Assembly (NCBI GenBank): GCA_032622095.1
Contig: CP136063.1
Span: 146,001,379-146,065,378, forward strand
Reading direction: 5' to 3'
DNA from: Siphonodentalium dalli
Taxonomy: Eukaryota > Mollusca > Scaphopoda > Gadilida > Siphonodentaliidae
Length of the DNA: 64,000 nt
Part shown: piece by piece, positions 45,781 through 56,660 of the stretch
Numbering within the stretch: the stretch's first letter is position 1
Layout: the number at the start of each line of letters is the position of its first letter
Program-made: the position numbers and the translations under genes
The notes under the pieces: generated by a model
What the model saw: the letters and a program-made list of their open reading frames with translations, nothing else
What the model was told of the DNA's origin: nothing
Database searches by the model: none

Positions 45781-47034
45781 TTTAGGAATAAGTAACTGAC
45801 GTCACATCACCGTAACGGTACATATATCACAGCAGAATGATTTGGCAGCAACATAATGTTTGTTTCTGAGAAATGTGTTTATGTTGCGTGAACATTTCAA
45901 TACTCGTCAATTTGTTATAACATTTAGTATAAATCTCGGGTTTTCATATTGGAAATTAAGATGTGGTATATATGACATACGGTATAGGATACGGTATGAC
46001 ATACGATAATCATTCATGAAAGGACAATTGGCATAAAGTAAGCTGAATTTGTTTTTGAAAAGCAGTATATCGTCTACATCACAAATGAACTAAACTGTGT
46101 GTCCACAGACCCTACCGACCCATCAAAATATTAATTCTGGTCTTTCATAGAAATATTTTCTCCAGTTAGGATAAGACTCATATAAAATAATTTTCAAAAT
46201 AAATAAAAATAAATTGTTCCATTACCAATAGAGTGACATATCAAATATTATGACATTTAAATGGGCTGATATTTAGACGTCTCTACTGTATCCAACTTGT
46301 ATGACGTCCTGTACATGTCGAATAAAATATAAGTTACCTATACCTACTAACTCTTGAAACATTAGATATAAAGGATATGGGGAAAATGTGTTCTGGTTGA
46401 GGCCTTACTTTGTGTGATACTATGGAGCCATGAGGTGACAAGTGAACTATCGTTTTTATTTCATAATTTTTTTAATTCAAGGGGTGAGACAACCCCCCCC
46501 CCCCACCAATACTTCAAATGGACAGGTCTGTCACATCCCAACTAATTGTAGCTACATTAAACTATTATAGACTATATCGTTGAATTTGACTAGACAAACT
46601 CCACATTTCCATATTTCACATTATGTCGAAATTTTATTGCGTTATGCAATGAACTGACAACAAACGCAATCCGTCTCCAAAACCACAACTTGCTTTTTAC
46701 AGACAATTGTGTAACTTATGTGCGTTGCCACACCCATGACACCGATAATGTCGATCGCCTTATAGTCACGAAAAATCAGTATGAACAAGAGATATTGTCA
46801 ATTTTGTGTTTATATAGAGTCCATTTTTGCTATAGTACAACTATAAATTAACAGGACCCTAGAAAAAATGACCCCACCCCAATATAGGATTAGGCTAAGT
46901 ATTATTGGGGGTGGGTCAGTTTCTGTTCTAGATATATAGCGACCTGCCAGTATGGTGTAATGCCGGGAAATTGTGTTATCTGATAAAGCGTAAGTTGTCA
47001 GTAGACACATGTGAGTATGGTGATACCATAGATC
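45429..47034. repeat. 1.6 kb tandem duplication, copy 1
   Basis: 1606 bp, apparently identical to 47043-48650 apart from one C-run (12 versus 14 C, at 46493-46504). Includes the last units of the 150 bp array plus about 1.25 kb of unique non-coding sequence. Confidence 0.9.
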
Positions 47035-47042
47035 TTAATTAA

Positions 47043-48650
47043 TGTGGAATCTTAATTATTAGTCAATGGCCACTCTACAATGCCGTTTATTCCATGAAAA
47101 TTGGACCAGAAATGCGATTCTTTGGCATGTTGCCAATTTGGGTGGTACGGTATGGAAACCCAGTGGGTTGGGTGGTAAAAAAATTTGGTGCAATATTATT
47201 ATTCGCCACCGTACAATGCCATTTTTTCCGTGAAAATCGGACCAGAAATGCGGTTTTGGGAATGTTGCCACGTTGGATGGTACGTTATGGAAACCCAGTG
47301 GGTTAGATGGTAAAAGTTTTAGGTCGAATCGTAGTTATTCGTCAACCGCCATTCTACAATATCGTTTATTCCGTAAACATAGGACCAAATTTTTTTTAGG
47401 AATAAGTAACTGACGTCACATCACCGTAACGGTACATATATCACAGCAGAATGATTTGGCAGCAACATAATGTTTGTTTCTGAGAAATGTGTTTATGTTG
47501 CGTGAACATTTCAATACTCGTCAATTTGTTATAACATTTAGTATAAATCTCGGGTTTTCATATTGGAAATTAAGATGTGGTATATATGACATACGGTATA
47601 GGATACGGTATGACATACGATAATCATTCATGAAAGGACAATTGGCATAAAGTAAGCTGAATTTGTTTTTGAAAAGCAGTATATCGTCTACATCACAAAT
47701 GAACTAAACTGTGTGTCCACAGACCCTACCGACCCATCAAAATATTAATTCTGGTCTTTCATAGAAATATTTTCTCCAGTTAGGATAAGACTCATATAAA
47801 ATAATTTTCAAAATAAATAAAAATAAATTGTTCCATTACCAATAGAGTGACATATCAAATATTATGACATTTAAATGGGCTGATATTTAGACGTCTCTAC
47901 TGTATCCAACTTGTATGACGTCCTGTACATGTCGAATAAAATATAAGTTACCTATACCTACTAACTCTTGAAACATTAGATATAAAGGATATGGGGAAAA
48001 TGTGTTCTGGTTGAGGCCTTACTTTGTGTGATACTATGGAGCCATGAGGTGACAAGTGAACTATCGTTTTTATTTCATAATTTTTTTAATTCAAGGGGTG
48101 AGACAACCCCCCCCCCCCCCACCAATACTTCAAATGGACAGGTCTGTCACATCCCAACTAATTGTAGCTACATTAAACTATTATAGACTATATCGTTGAA
48201 TTTGACTAGACAAACTCCACATTTCCATATTTCACATTATGTCGAAATTTTATTGCGTTATGCAATGAACTGACAACAAACGCAATCCGTCTCCAAAACC
48301 ACAACTTGCTTTTTACAGACAATTGTGTAACTTATGTGCGTTGCCACACCCATGACACCGATAATGTCGATCGCCTTATAGTCACGAAAAATCAGTATGA
48401 ACAAGAGATATTGTCAATTTTGTGTTTATATAGAGTCCATTTTTGCTATAGTACAACTATAAATTAACAGGACCCTAGAAAAAATGACCCCACCCCAATA
48501 TAGGATTAGGCTAAGTATTATTGGGGGTGGGTCAGTTTCTGTTCTAGATATATAGCGACCTGCCAGTATGGTGTAATGCCGGGAAATTGTGTTATCTGAT
48601 AAAGCGTAAGTTGTCAGTAGACACATGTGAGTATGGTGATACCATAGATC
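47043..48650. repeat. 1.6 kb tandem duplication, copy 2
   Basis: Begins TGTGGAATCTTAATTATTAG and ends GTGATACCATAGATC as copy 1 does. The two are separated by the 8 bp TTAATTAA. This could be a real, very recent duplication or an assembly artefact from two haplotypes. Confidence 0.9.
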
Positions 48651-49859
48651 ATAGTAATAATCGGCAACCACAGATTCTATCAACCAAATTTCAACAAATT
48701 CTGCCCACAAAATTTTGAGATACAAATCCACACGCCAGTTCTCACAAAGCGGAAGTTAAATCCGTAACCTGTATATATCATTATAGAGCGCAGAGTTTGA
48801 TGCACATAATGCAAAAAGCCCCAACTCAATATCTCAAGCCGTTCTGGATTCCGTATAAAGAGCGTTATTTTATTCGTCGACCAGTAGCCAAATTTTTAAC
48901 CGGAAGTGCGACCCCTATCATTTTTCAGTATTTTATAACACATGTAAAGGCGCAAATAACGGAAAAAGTCCGAACCAGATATCTCAAGCCGTTTCGGAGG
49001 AGATACGTTAACAATAATAAAACATATAAAGAGCGTTCTTTCATATGGATAAGGAGTCGGAACTAGGCCTGCACCAAGTCACCAAATCGCGATGAACTAT
49101 AAAAGCACCAGTCTGAAATATTTCATTTATATCGAAATATTATTTCGTACTATCCTTTTAAAAAAGAGTTCACATGTCGCCCCTGGGCTCCGTGTGATAT
49201 CGGGTTTATTTTTCGAGGGTTGAAGTTAATGAATTACGCAGACAATATTTTTTCCACGGCACGGCGTGCATGCTTAATGTATGGGACTATTGATGAAAGA
49301 ACGGTAACTAAGGTGGGCGTATATAAAGGTTGCTTCGGCCGAAAAAAGTTATTTTGGGTCGGACATTCGGGACGGGTAGCACTCATCATTTCGCAAGTGA
49401 CGAAACTAATGAATGAATAAAACAAATGTGATAGTATGTTAGGATTAATTAGGAATATGCAAATGGAGGAGAGATTGGACATTCGGAAAATAGAATGTCG
49501 AATCCGAAGGGCGAGATCTTCTATTTTCTGAATGGCCAGTCGCGAGTCCATTAACTAACATAAGACCAAAAGAAATAAATATATATATATGTGTTTCTGG
49601 TGACATGCAAGAAAAAAATAGGGGCGGGGTTGGCTTTTCATTTTATTTTAATTTTTTCATTTTATTTTCAACTTTGCTCAAAATGCGCCCCCATGACTAC
49701 TTTTCCTTGTTTGTAATTGACTATAAAATAATAAACCTAAGTAGATACTATTAGAATGTAGTGTAATTTATTGGTTTATTGAAGCTATTATAACGTTCCT
49801 TCGGAATGTGCAAGGAAAGAACTTCACATACATCTATGTACTGCATATGGTAGTGGTGA
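48651..49859. other. No gene recognised; small repeats
   Basis: A direct repeat with ATATCTCAAGCCGTT and TATAAAGAGCGTT occurs at 48827-48862 and 48980-49030. A 66-codon plus-strand frame at 49220-49420 has no recognisable family. Confidence 0.35.
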
Positions 49860-50300
49860 TCTTAAAGCCACATGGCAGCTTGAGCTTCAAAATACACTTA
49901 ATAATATTTGCTTTTGAAATTTTCCCGTTATCGAAATAGGTCGATAAATACTTGAACAACCTTTCTACGGACATCATATGTCACAGAAAGACGTATTGAA
50001 GTCATAAATTTAAACACGGTGTTTGGGTCCCAAACAAACAGCCGTGTGCAAGACATTGAACAAAATAGAGCATTCCGTGCTAGTCTATTCCTGATATGGT
50101 AGAAATAATGAGTGTTGTTTCACTTCTGTGGGAAAAATTGAAAACAGCTGGAAAATGGATATGTTCAGAGCATATGTAGCCGTTACTAGTATGTCGATAT
50201 TTCGTGTGTTTGTCAAACATTCAAAACAAACAGCCGTGTGCAAGACAGAATAGAGCATTCCGTGCTAGTCTATTCCTGATATGGTAGAAAAATTGAGAAA
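49860..50300 (-). repeat. Dispersed repeat, inverted copies
   Basis: 49870-50115 is the reverse complement of 38640-38915 (diverged). A second shorter piece with AAACAGCCGTGTGCAAGAC and TATTCCTGATATGGTAGAAA follows at 50225-50300, duplicating 50037-50107. Confidence 0.6.
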
Positions 50301-51091
50301 AATTAATAAAAAAAGCTGGTTCAGAGAATATGTAGCCGTTACTAGTACTAGTATGTCGATATTTCGTGTATTTGTCAATCTATCTCATATTTCCTTCCAA
50401 AATTACGTAGACTAAATTTGGAAGCTTGAATGAGTCATGTCGATTAAAAAACAACTGTGTTAAATATTATTAGCTAGGAAGGCTGTTATGTCATAGCGTG
50501 TACATGTAGTTAAAATTATTATATTCAAATAAATAGTCCTAAATATATGTATGATCTTGATATATAAGTGAGTATTTAGAGTTCACTCCCTTGCAGTGGC
50601 TATCCCATACTAGCATGCTGTGTGAAAGCATGAGTTCCCTGTATGTGAGCAATGTTCAACCTGCTTAAAAAATCACCACCCTCACACAAATGCTCAATGT
50701 TTGCATCCATGCTGGTGTTACACCTTTTAATGCCTACCTACAACTCAAATTTAACTACATAAATTTTCGAGGTAGTCTGTTACTGTTCGCATGTTAATTC
50801 CCGTTTTTTGGATGTTTATTCCCAATTAAACCCGATTTGACTTGTTTTGTGAGCATGATTTACACAGTTAATTAACTTAATTAGGCTACTAACTCATTGA
50901 ATTAAATTAATAACTGCGACCAATAGAAAATGGAAGATGATTTCGCATATTTGTACATGTAATGTTTCCAGGTGGCACGAAAAAAAGCCGGATGCGAACT
51001 AATTTTGCAAAATAAATAAAATGAAAAAAACGGTCGGGGCGCCGGAATAGGGAAGGGCGGGTCACCGGAAACACAGGTATTTTTGTTTGGC
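50301..51091. other. No feature recognised
   Basis: AT-rich with no exon or repeat that I can support. Confidence 0.4.
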
Positions 51092-51316
51092 CTAAACAAA
51101 AGGTTTTGAAATATACAAGGATGAACTAGCTACTTTCAAACCGATGAACAATTCCGATAAATCTCGATCTGTGAGACATATATGAACGTCTTTCTGTATA
51201 AACAATGGAACAACGATAGTCCCCTTGACAGGGTTCGTGTTGCTGGGGTTGCATGTGCACTCTGCCGTGAACATAATGGTAGGCATATATTCCGGTACAT
51301 CTATGTTTGAAACCAA
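51092..51316 (-). CDS. Possible IL-17-like cytokine exon (partial)
   Basis: After an AG (TTTCAAACATAG) the minus strand reads VPEYMPTIMFTAECTCNPSN then TNPVKGTIVVPLFIQKDVHI and a Cys. IL-17 cytokines have R-x-P-x-x-I-x-x-A-x-C-x-C, then P-V followed by a beta-strand and further Cys. The order A-E-C-T-C ... P-V ... C fits loosely, but the usual C-x-x-C step and the C-terminal V-x-C-x-C are missing. The cytokine family is expanded in bivalves. It may be a decayed or divergent member, or a coincidence. Confidence 0.28.
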   Translation of the reverse strand: MVSNIDVPEYMPTIMFTAECTCNPSNTNPVKGTIVVPLFIQKDVHICLTDRDLSELFIGLKVASSSLYISKPFV

Positions 51317-51959
51317 ATGTCAATGTACGCAAACATATAATATAATATTTGTATTGGATACATAATATATACGGTCGACACAAGTATCTGCATTTTGGTC
51401 ACGTGTGCAGTTTATGATACTTTTAACACGAACACTACATTCATATCGGTGCATCAAGAAGAAGAGTAACTCTAGTTGACGTGTCATAATTCAATGTGGC
51501 ATATACCTCCGTATATGTAAATTAGCAGCACGTCTCTACCGACAAGGAAATTTATTACTGGAATTTATAAGCTATATATAAATGTTTGTTCATGTGGCCG
51601 GTTTTTAATAGCGAACTAGTTCTCTGTTAGAGGATTCCATGGGAGCTCATAACGAATGTCGACTTGTGGTATAAACATGGTATAAAGTTCCCAATCGGAA
51701 AGTAGAAGGTCAAGGTAGAACAAAGGAGCTGGGTTTTAAGTATTTATAATTTATAATTATAATTAATTTATAATTTATAAGTATTTATATGTTATACTTA
51801 GCATTGATATACAATTTTTATATTTTAGATTATGAGGAACTGTGTTCGATAGTATTGTGGTCTGCCGGTTGAGAATGAGAACAGATTAATTCTGAAATCA
51901 AATGCCACAACATTCGACATGGGTTGTATTTGCAGTGGAACACATATCTTGAAAGTTTT
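51317..51959. other. No feature recognised
   Basis: AT-rich, including an imperfect palindrome of TATAATTTATAATTATAATTA type at 51745-51785. Confidence 0.4.
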
Positions 51960-52267
51960 ATAGACTCTGTAATACCCGGCGTGTGTGCTATAAGCTGTGG
52001 AACACCTGGCATGACAGATTCTTGACACCAATATCTTCAAGAGTGCGAAGTCATACTTTCCTTTCTTATCTAATCATCATTAAATGAGATAAAACCTGCA
52101 TGGTGTTTGACTTGACACCAGTCCTGTCGTGAGAGCTATATGCTATGCAACATATATTGTGAGAGCTATATGTTGTGTAACGCCCGTCATAAGAGCTATA
52201 GGCCGTGGGACGTCCGTCGTGGGAGTATAATTGTATATATGCTGTGGAACACCCGTCGTGCGAGCTA
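51960..52267 (+). repeat. Minisatellite (CTGTGGAACACCCGTCGTGGGAG-type), left part
   Basis: Repeats of GCTGTGGAACACC and CGTCGTGxGAGCTATA, 30-38 bp, diverged. The array continues at 53460-53700 after an inserted element. Confidence 0.8.
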
Positions 52268-53459
52268 CACTCTAAGAAATAAGGGTTCTTTGTGGTTCTT
52301 TGAAGAACTCAAGGGTTCTCTTAAGAACCCATAGGTTCCTCGGTGTCAGAAAAGGTTCTCTGTAATCGATAGGGTTCGTCGGTGTTTGACTAGGGTTCTT
52401 TTGGATGCTGAAGGGTTCATGACCAAACAATAATGCAGTTGTTACATGTACCATGGAGCCGAATTGAGTGATGAACATGAATAAAACATCAACCAGAGAG
52501 AAAGGGGGAGTATGTGTTTGTTCGCAGGGTTGGGGAATAGTAATGTATAATAGTAATAGTACTCTACTATATATTTCGATACTTTCTTGTGTGTGTCCTT
52601 TATAAACTCGAAAACAGCTCGACCAATTGAGCCAAAACTTGCTATCTAAGGGTAAAAACCACAGGCAGTGCACTCAGACCATTATAGTTTACGGAATGTC
52701 GCGATATACGCAAGAAGAAAACATACTATATTATCATCGTACGCTATTCCATCTGGAGTTCTTATAAAGGTTCTCTAAAGAACCATGTTGGGATAGATTA
52801 TGGTTCCCTTAAGAACCATGTTCTGATATATGATAGGTTCTCTGAAGAACCCTCGTGTGATAATCGTAAATTGCACATAAATATATGTTAAAGTGCAGAC
52901 TAATTCACCACCTTCGGGTATTCAAGAATATGAATCACACCAAAATTAAGCGAATTGTATATGGAACGTGTAGGTATAAGCTGCCTTATATATATCATAC
53001 CCCAAATGCTTCAATATTATGACAATCTATTAGTTATTATAAAACACCTCAAAGTGCACTGAACGTCGCGATATACGCAAGAGCGCAAACATACTATATT
53101 ATCATCGTACGCTATTCCATCTTACAGGTTCTCTGAAGTTCTCTGTTGGGGTAGATTATGGATCCCTTACGAACCCTTTTTCTGATATATGAACGGTTTT
53201 CTGGAGAAACCTCGTGTGACCCTTATGATTGTGTCCTCCTAAGTACCAGCTGGGGTTCTTATAAAGGTTCCCTGAAGAACCATGTTCATATTATGGTTCC
53301 CTTAAGAACCATCTTGTGGTTCTTCTGTTGAACCTAATGATATGGTTCTTCAGTAGAACCTTATGATGGGGTCCTTCGAAGCACCAAATAAGGTGCTCCT
53401 ATTGTGACAAGGTGAAGAACCTTTTTGGGTTCTCGGAAGGACTTCTGGTTCTAAGAGTG
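52268..53459. mobile_element. Non-autonomous DNA transposon with TA duplication (GGTTCTTxAAGAACC repeats)
   Basis: Ends CACTCTAAGAA and TTCTxAGAGTG are inverted copies. The dinucleotide TA is duplicated at 52266-52267 and 53460-53461; removing the element and one TA restores the minisatellite unit GAGCTATAGGCTGTG. The interior is packed with AGGTTCTCTGAAGAACC-type short palindromes and has no transposase. TA duplication points to a Tc1/mariner-type transposase acting in trans. Confidence 0.75.
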
Positions 53460-53705
53460 TATAGGCTGTGAACACCATTCATGAAAGCTAAAGGCTGTGG
53501 AACACCCGTCGTGGGTGCTATATATGGAACACCTTTCGTGAAAGCTAAATGCTGTGGGACACCTGTCGTGGGAGATATGGGCTGTGGAAAGCTGTCGATC
53601 TATAAGCTGTGTAATGCCTGTCGCGGGAATTGTAGGCTGTGGAAGCCTGTCATGAAAGCTATATATATATAGACTATATGGCATGGAGCACCTGTCATGT
53701 GGGCT
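53460..53705 (+). repeat. Minisatellite, right part
   Basis: Continuation of 51960-52267, with units such as GGCTGTGGAACACCCGTCGT and GTGGGACACCTGTCGTGGGA. Confidence 0.8.
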
Positions 53706-53754
53706 GTGTATGTGTATGTTCTTGCTAATTTGTTGTAGCCTCCGAAGTAGTATT

Positions 53755-53856
53755 GGCTGACACTCTGGCCCACCCCCCCCCCCCCCTTGCTGCGGGACAC
53801 TCTGGCCCATGGGCCAGAGTGTCCCGCAGCGAGGGGGGTGGGCCAGAGTGTCAGCC
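53755..53856. repeat. Strong palindrome with C14 / G6 tract
   Basis: 53755-53809 (GGCTGACACTCTGGCCCACC, C-run, TTGCTGCGGGACACTCTGGCC) pairs with 53810-53856. The arms differ mainly in the length of the C/G run. The centre is GGCCCATGGGCC. It lies at the left edge of a GC-richer segment and could be a terminal hairpin or half of a fold-back element. Confidence 0.85.
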
Positions 53857-53980
53857 CAGGGTCGGTCTAGAGGTTGTGTTAGATTCCAAAGAGTAAGGTG
53901 AGCGCCTCGAAGGTGTTTTTGACAGAAAAGAGCATAATTTACTAATGCTTCTATTTTTCTCGGATTCTAATGGCAGTGTG

Positions 53981-54009
53981 TCCAGCGAAGGGCGTTCACC
54001 TTCGCTGGA
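53981..54009. repeat. 11 bp perfect hairpin
   Basis: TCCAGCGAAGG / CCTTCGCTGGA with a 7 bp loop. A second hairpin, GTCTTCGAAT / ATTCGAAGAC with a 2 bp loop, lies at about 54089-54110. Both follow the OTU-like gene on its 3' side (minus strand), so a role in 3'-end formation is possible. Confidence 0.6.
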
Positions 54010-54199
54010 CTAACTGAACTTATAATAATACCGAGACAAATCGAGACATTAGTAAATTGTGCTACTTTACCAGTGCATTTTTAACAAAAGCGAAAGTCTT
54101 CGAATAAATTCGAAGACGATAGTGCTGTGAAAATGTGCATGCATGAGCCATCTGATAGCAGGTTTTGGGTGGCCATGAAAAGGACCGTTTTACGTCGGA

Positions 54200-54631
54200 T
54201 CACAAGAAAAGTGGATAAGGGGTCTTTAGGAACTCAAATCCATCCTCTTGATCCAACTCCCGAAACACAAGCGAACCCTCGATGAGAGATGGAAATATAC
54301 CTTTCGGTATATTCACATTCCTCACTGGGGATACGCTGAATCTGTATTGCTTTTTATCTCTCCAAAACACGAGCTTTCTCTGCAGAAGGGTTGCCGCCAC
54401 CGTAAGTAAGACATCTGTTGTCCCAAGCCATTCGATATGTTCTATCTCCTGTCCACTGAACAGTGTAGGATTGCGAGCCCAAGTTGCACAGACAAAAGTG
54501 AATAGTTCAAAGAACTTTTCACCTGTACCATACACTGCCCAGGAAAGGGCCTTCCACACCGCAATGTCCCTCGGGGCCGATACACGGATGGCTCGGACAT
54601 AAGATCCAAGATCAGTAACAGCGTATTCCAT
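54200..54631 (-). CDS. OTU-like domain protein, 143 aa, catalytic Cys apparently absent
   Basis: The frame aligns by eye to the OTU deubiquitinase fold. ALSWAVYGTGEKFFEL matches the helix after the active-site Cys (DGNCLFRALSYALYGT in active members), FVCATWARNPTLF the following helix, and IEHIEWLGTTDVLLTVAATL then LQRKLVFW the W-G-x-x-x-x-L-x-A-x-A helix and strand. Where D-G-N-C should be, this protein reads R-D-I-A, so the nucleophile is replaced by Ala; the C-terminal His block (HY) is also not seen. Usual OTU domains are about 120-180 aa. The ORF starts close to GTGGAGAAATGATATGCT, which also precedes the next ORF upstream. It could be a pseudo-enzyme or decoy, or a decayed gene. Confidence 0.45.
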   Translation of the reverse strand: MEYAVTDLGSYVRAIRVSAPRDIAVWKALSWAVYGTGEKFFELFTFVCATWARNPTLFSGQEIEHIEWLGTTDVLLTVAATLLQRKLVFWRDKKQYRFSVSPVRNVNIPKGIFPSLIEGSLVFRELDQEDGFEFLKTPYPLFL

Positions 54632-54788
54632 CGTGGAGAAATGATATGCTTTTTTTTTTTGAGTGAGTGGTTTGGGGGGCTAACCCCGGGATTGTCGAAA
54701 GGGTCGAATGACCCTCTCCTTAATCCCTCATTTTGAGCTTTTATTTAGAATTTTTTTTTTTTAGCAATTTAGAGATTCTTTGTGGTGA
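54632..54788. other. Spacer between OTU-like ORF and upstream ORF
   Basis: T-runs at about 54650-54660 and 54750-54763 and the near-palindrome AGGGTCGAATGACCCT. The block TGGAGAAATGATATGCT (54633-54650) is repeated at 55421-55437, before the other ORF. Confidence 0.45.
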
Positions 54789-55396
54789 TCATTTTCTTTT
54801 TTCTGGTGGCCGTGGATGCTTTGAATAGGCTAATGTGAACTTGCCATATGTCTGTGTTGGATTGACTGTTACTGTCCCAGATGTTCTCTCAGTTTTATCT
54901 CGATGCCAGTAGACCTGGCGATCACGCAGCAGGAATAATTCGTATTTGGTGAGATGGTAAGTCGTACCTGTTGCGTGGTGTGTTACAATCGCTGTCTTGA
55001 TCCTTTCTCGTTCTTTTTCCATCCGTTCTTTGGTGATGGACGACGCCGGCCTCTCTTCATACCTCGGCGTCGGAGGGGTGGTGATGGTAGATGCCGCCCC
55101 TTGTGGAGAATGGCTGGGTGGTATTTCCATCTCCACGTCGAAGCTGGCGGCAGGGACATCGGGGGTGGTATCCGCGTCCCTGTCTCCGCATGACTTCGTG
55201 ACGACAGCATGGACCTCCGGCAGATCAACGGAGTCCCTGCTAGCTGGTGCGATGTCGCCTGTCTCCATGCAGGTCGGGTCGTCTGGGCGTCTCTCAGACA
55301 ACTCCGACCTGCCGGCTGTGACACTGGACGTCGGCTGAACCACACGGGGGGGGGGTGGCTGGCAGACCAACAGTCACCCCCTTCGTCTTCTTCCAT
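54789..55396 (-). pseudogene. Disordered/charged protein of unknown function, frameshifted at a G10 run
   Basis: The first ATG (55396) gives MEEDEGGDCWSASHPPP and then a run of ten G on the plus strand (55346-55355); the coherent frame continues in a shifted register to 54789. The N-terminal half is Pro/Ser/Asp-rich and probably unstructured. The C-terminal half has MEKERERIKTAIVTHHATGT, YHLTKYELFLLRDRQVYWHR and a basic end (SKHPRPPEKRK). I do not recognise a family. The run is a likely place for a sequencing or replication error, so the gene may be intact. It is followed on the same strand by the OTU-like ORF, suggesting one unit. Confidence 0.4.
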
Positions 55397-55437
55397 TTCG
55401 CCCGTCTGGCGGCGTAATGGTGGAGAAATGATATGCT

Positions 55438-55797
55438 CTAAATGGGGTTTTGTTATATGTAAAACGCGCGGACGTCGTTGGCGACGTCATTGTGTTTTTC
55501 TACCAATTTTCCCGAACGGCATTTCAAATGTGTTTCTTTTTTGGTGAATTAAGATCTTCATCGACATTGCCGAAGACGATCATTAAAAACAGACACTGTT
55601 TACTTTTATTTTGAATTAAGAATCAACATATTTACAACTGATCATGAAATTATTATATTTACAATCAATAACTGGTAATGCAATGAACATAATTTACATT
55701 TGGTAACTCATTTCATCATTAATTAACAATCAACATATTTACAAAATGATTATGATTTTTTTAACATATTTAAACAATTGATAATGAGTACATTTTA
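55438..55797. other. Upstream region of the two-ORF unit, then AT-rich repeats
   Basis: GACGTCGTTGGCGACGTCAT at about 55471 contains two copies of GACGTC. From 55610 on the sequence becomes AT-rich, with repeated ATCAACATATTTACAAxxTGAT at about 55622 and 55731. Confidence 0.4.
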
Positions 55798-56001
55798 TCA
55801 ATAATGAAATTCACAGTAAGTCTTACAAGTTTGTGAAATACATGTTTTGGGTAATGTTTCTGATTCTTTTCGTAAGGGCTCATAGTTTCTATGAAACCAA
55901 TCAAATACTTTTCTATCATTTTTGAAGTAGTCACCATCAAAATTCATTTCAACTAATACTTTTATACCATACCCGCTGGGTGCAGGACAAGTGATACCCA
56001 A
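55798..56001 (-). CDS. Uncharacterised ORF fragment, 67 aa
   Basis: Reads MGITCPAPSGYGIKVLVEMN, then FDWFHRNYEPLRKESETLPK and a Cys-rich end (CISQTCKTYCEFHY). Composition is protein-like and AT-rich like the Polinton genes further right; it may be a displaced piece of that element. No family recognised. Confidence 0.3.
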   Translation of the reverse strand: MGITCPAPSGYGIKVLVEMNFDGDYFKNDRKVFDWFHRNYEPLRKESETLPKTCISQTCKTYCEFHY

Positions 56002-56660
56002 ACCAACTGATACTCTCGGAAAAAAGTCAAGTGATACCTAATCTCGAGTCAACTGATAGGCCTACCTTCCTTTCGAGTAAACTGATACCTTCCTGAGACA
56101 AATGATACCTTTTATTTTTTAAGTGCAATTATAAATTCTCTTGTCAAATGTTTATAGAACTGGACTCAGAATTGACTCAGAATATTGGGTATCACTTGTC
56201 TCGGGTATCACTGGACTCGGAATTGACTCAGAATTGGGTGTCACTTGTCTCGGGTATCACTGGACTCGGAATTAGTTATCACTTGTCTCGGGTATCACTG
56301 AACTCGTAATAAGGTATCACTTGTCTCGGGTATCACTGAACTCGGAATTAGGTATCACTTGTCTCGGGTATCACTGAACTCGGAATTAGGTATCACTTGT
56401 CTCGGGTATCACTGAACTCGGAATTAGGTATCACTTGTCTCGGGTATCACTGAACTCGGAATTAGGTATAACTTGTCTCGGGTATCACTGAACTCGGAAT
56501 TAGGTATCACTTGTCTCGGGTATCACTGAACTCGGAATTAGGTATCACTTGTCTCGGGTATCACTGAACTCGGAATTAGGTATCCCTTGTCTCGGGTATC
56601 ACTGAACTCGGATTTAGGTATCACTTGTCCCGGGTAGCATTTGACTCAGGTATCATTTGT
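55990..56660 (+). repeat. 38 bp minisatellite (GGTATCACTTGTCTCGGGTA...)
   Basis: About twelve copies of GGTATCACTTGTCTCGGGTA followed by TCACTGAACTCGGAATTA, regular from 56275 to 56640. Diverged units in the opposite sense (GTCAAGTGATACC) lie at 55990-56110. Related units reappear at 58800-59030. Confidence 0.9.

Noticed and set aside
54954-55547. Plus-strand ORFs of 79-113 codons opposite the two-ORF unit
   Set aside because: The GC-rich stretch gives few stops on either strand. The minus strand has the coherent composition and the repeated upstream block.
56190-56650. Regular short direct repeats resembling a CRISPR array
   Set aside because: The 38 bp units are contiguous with no variable spacers, and the genome is eukaryotic. 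It is a minisatellite.
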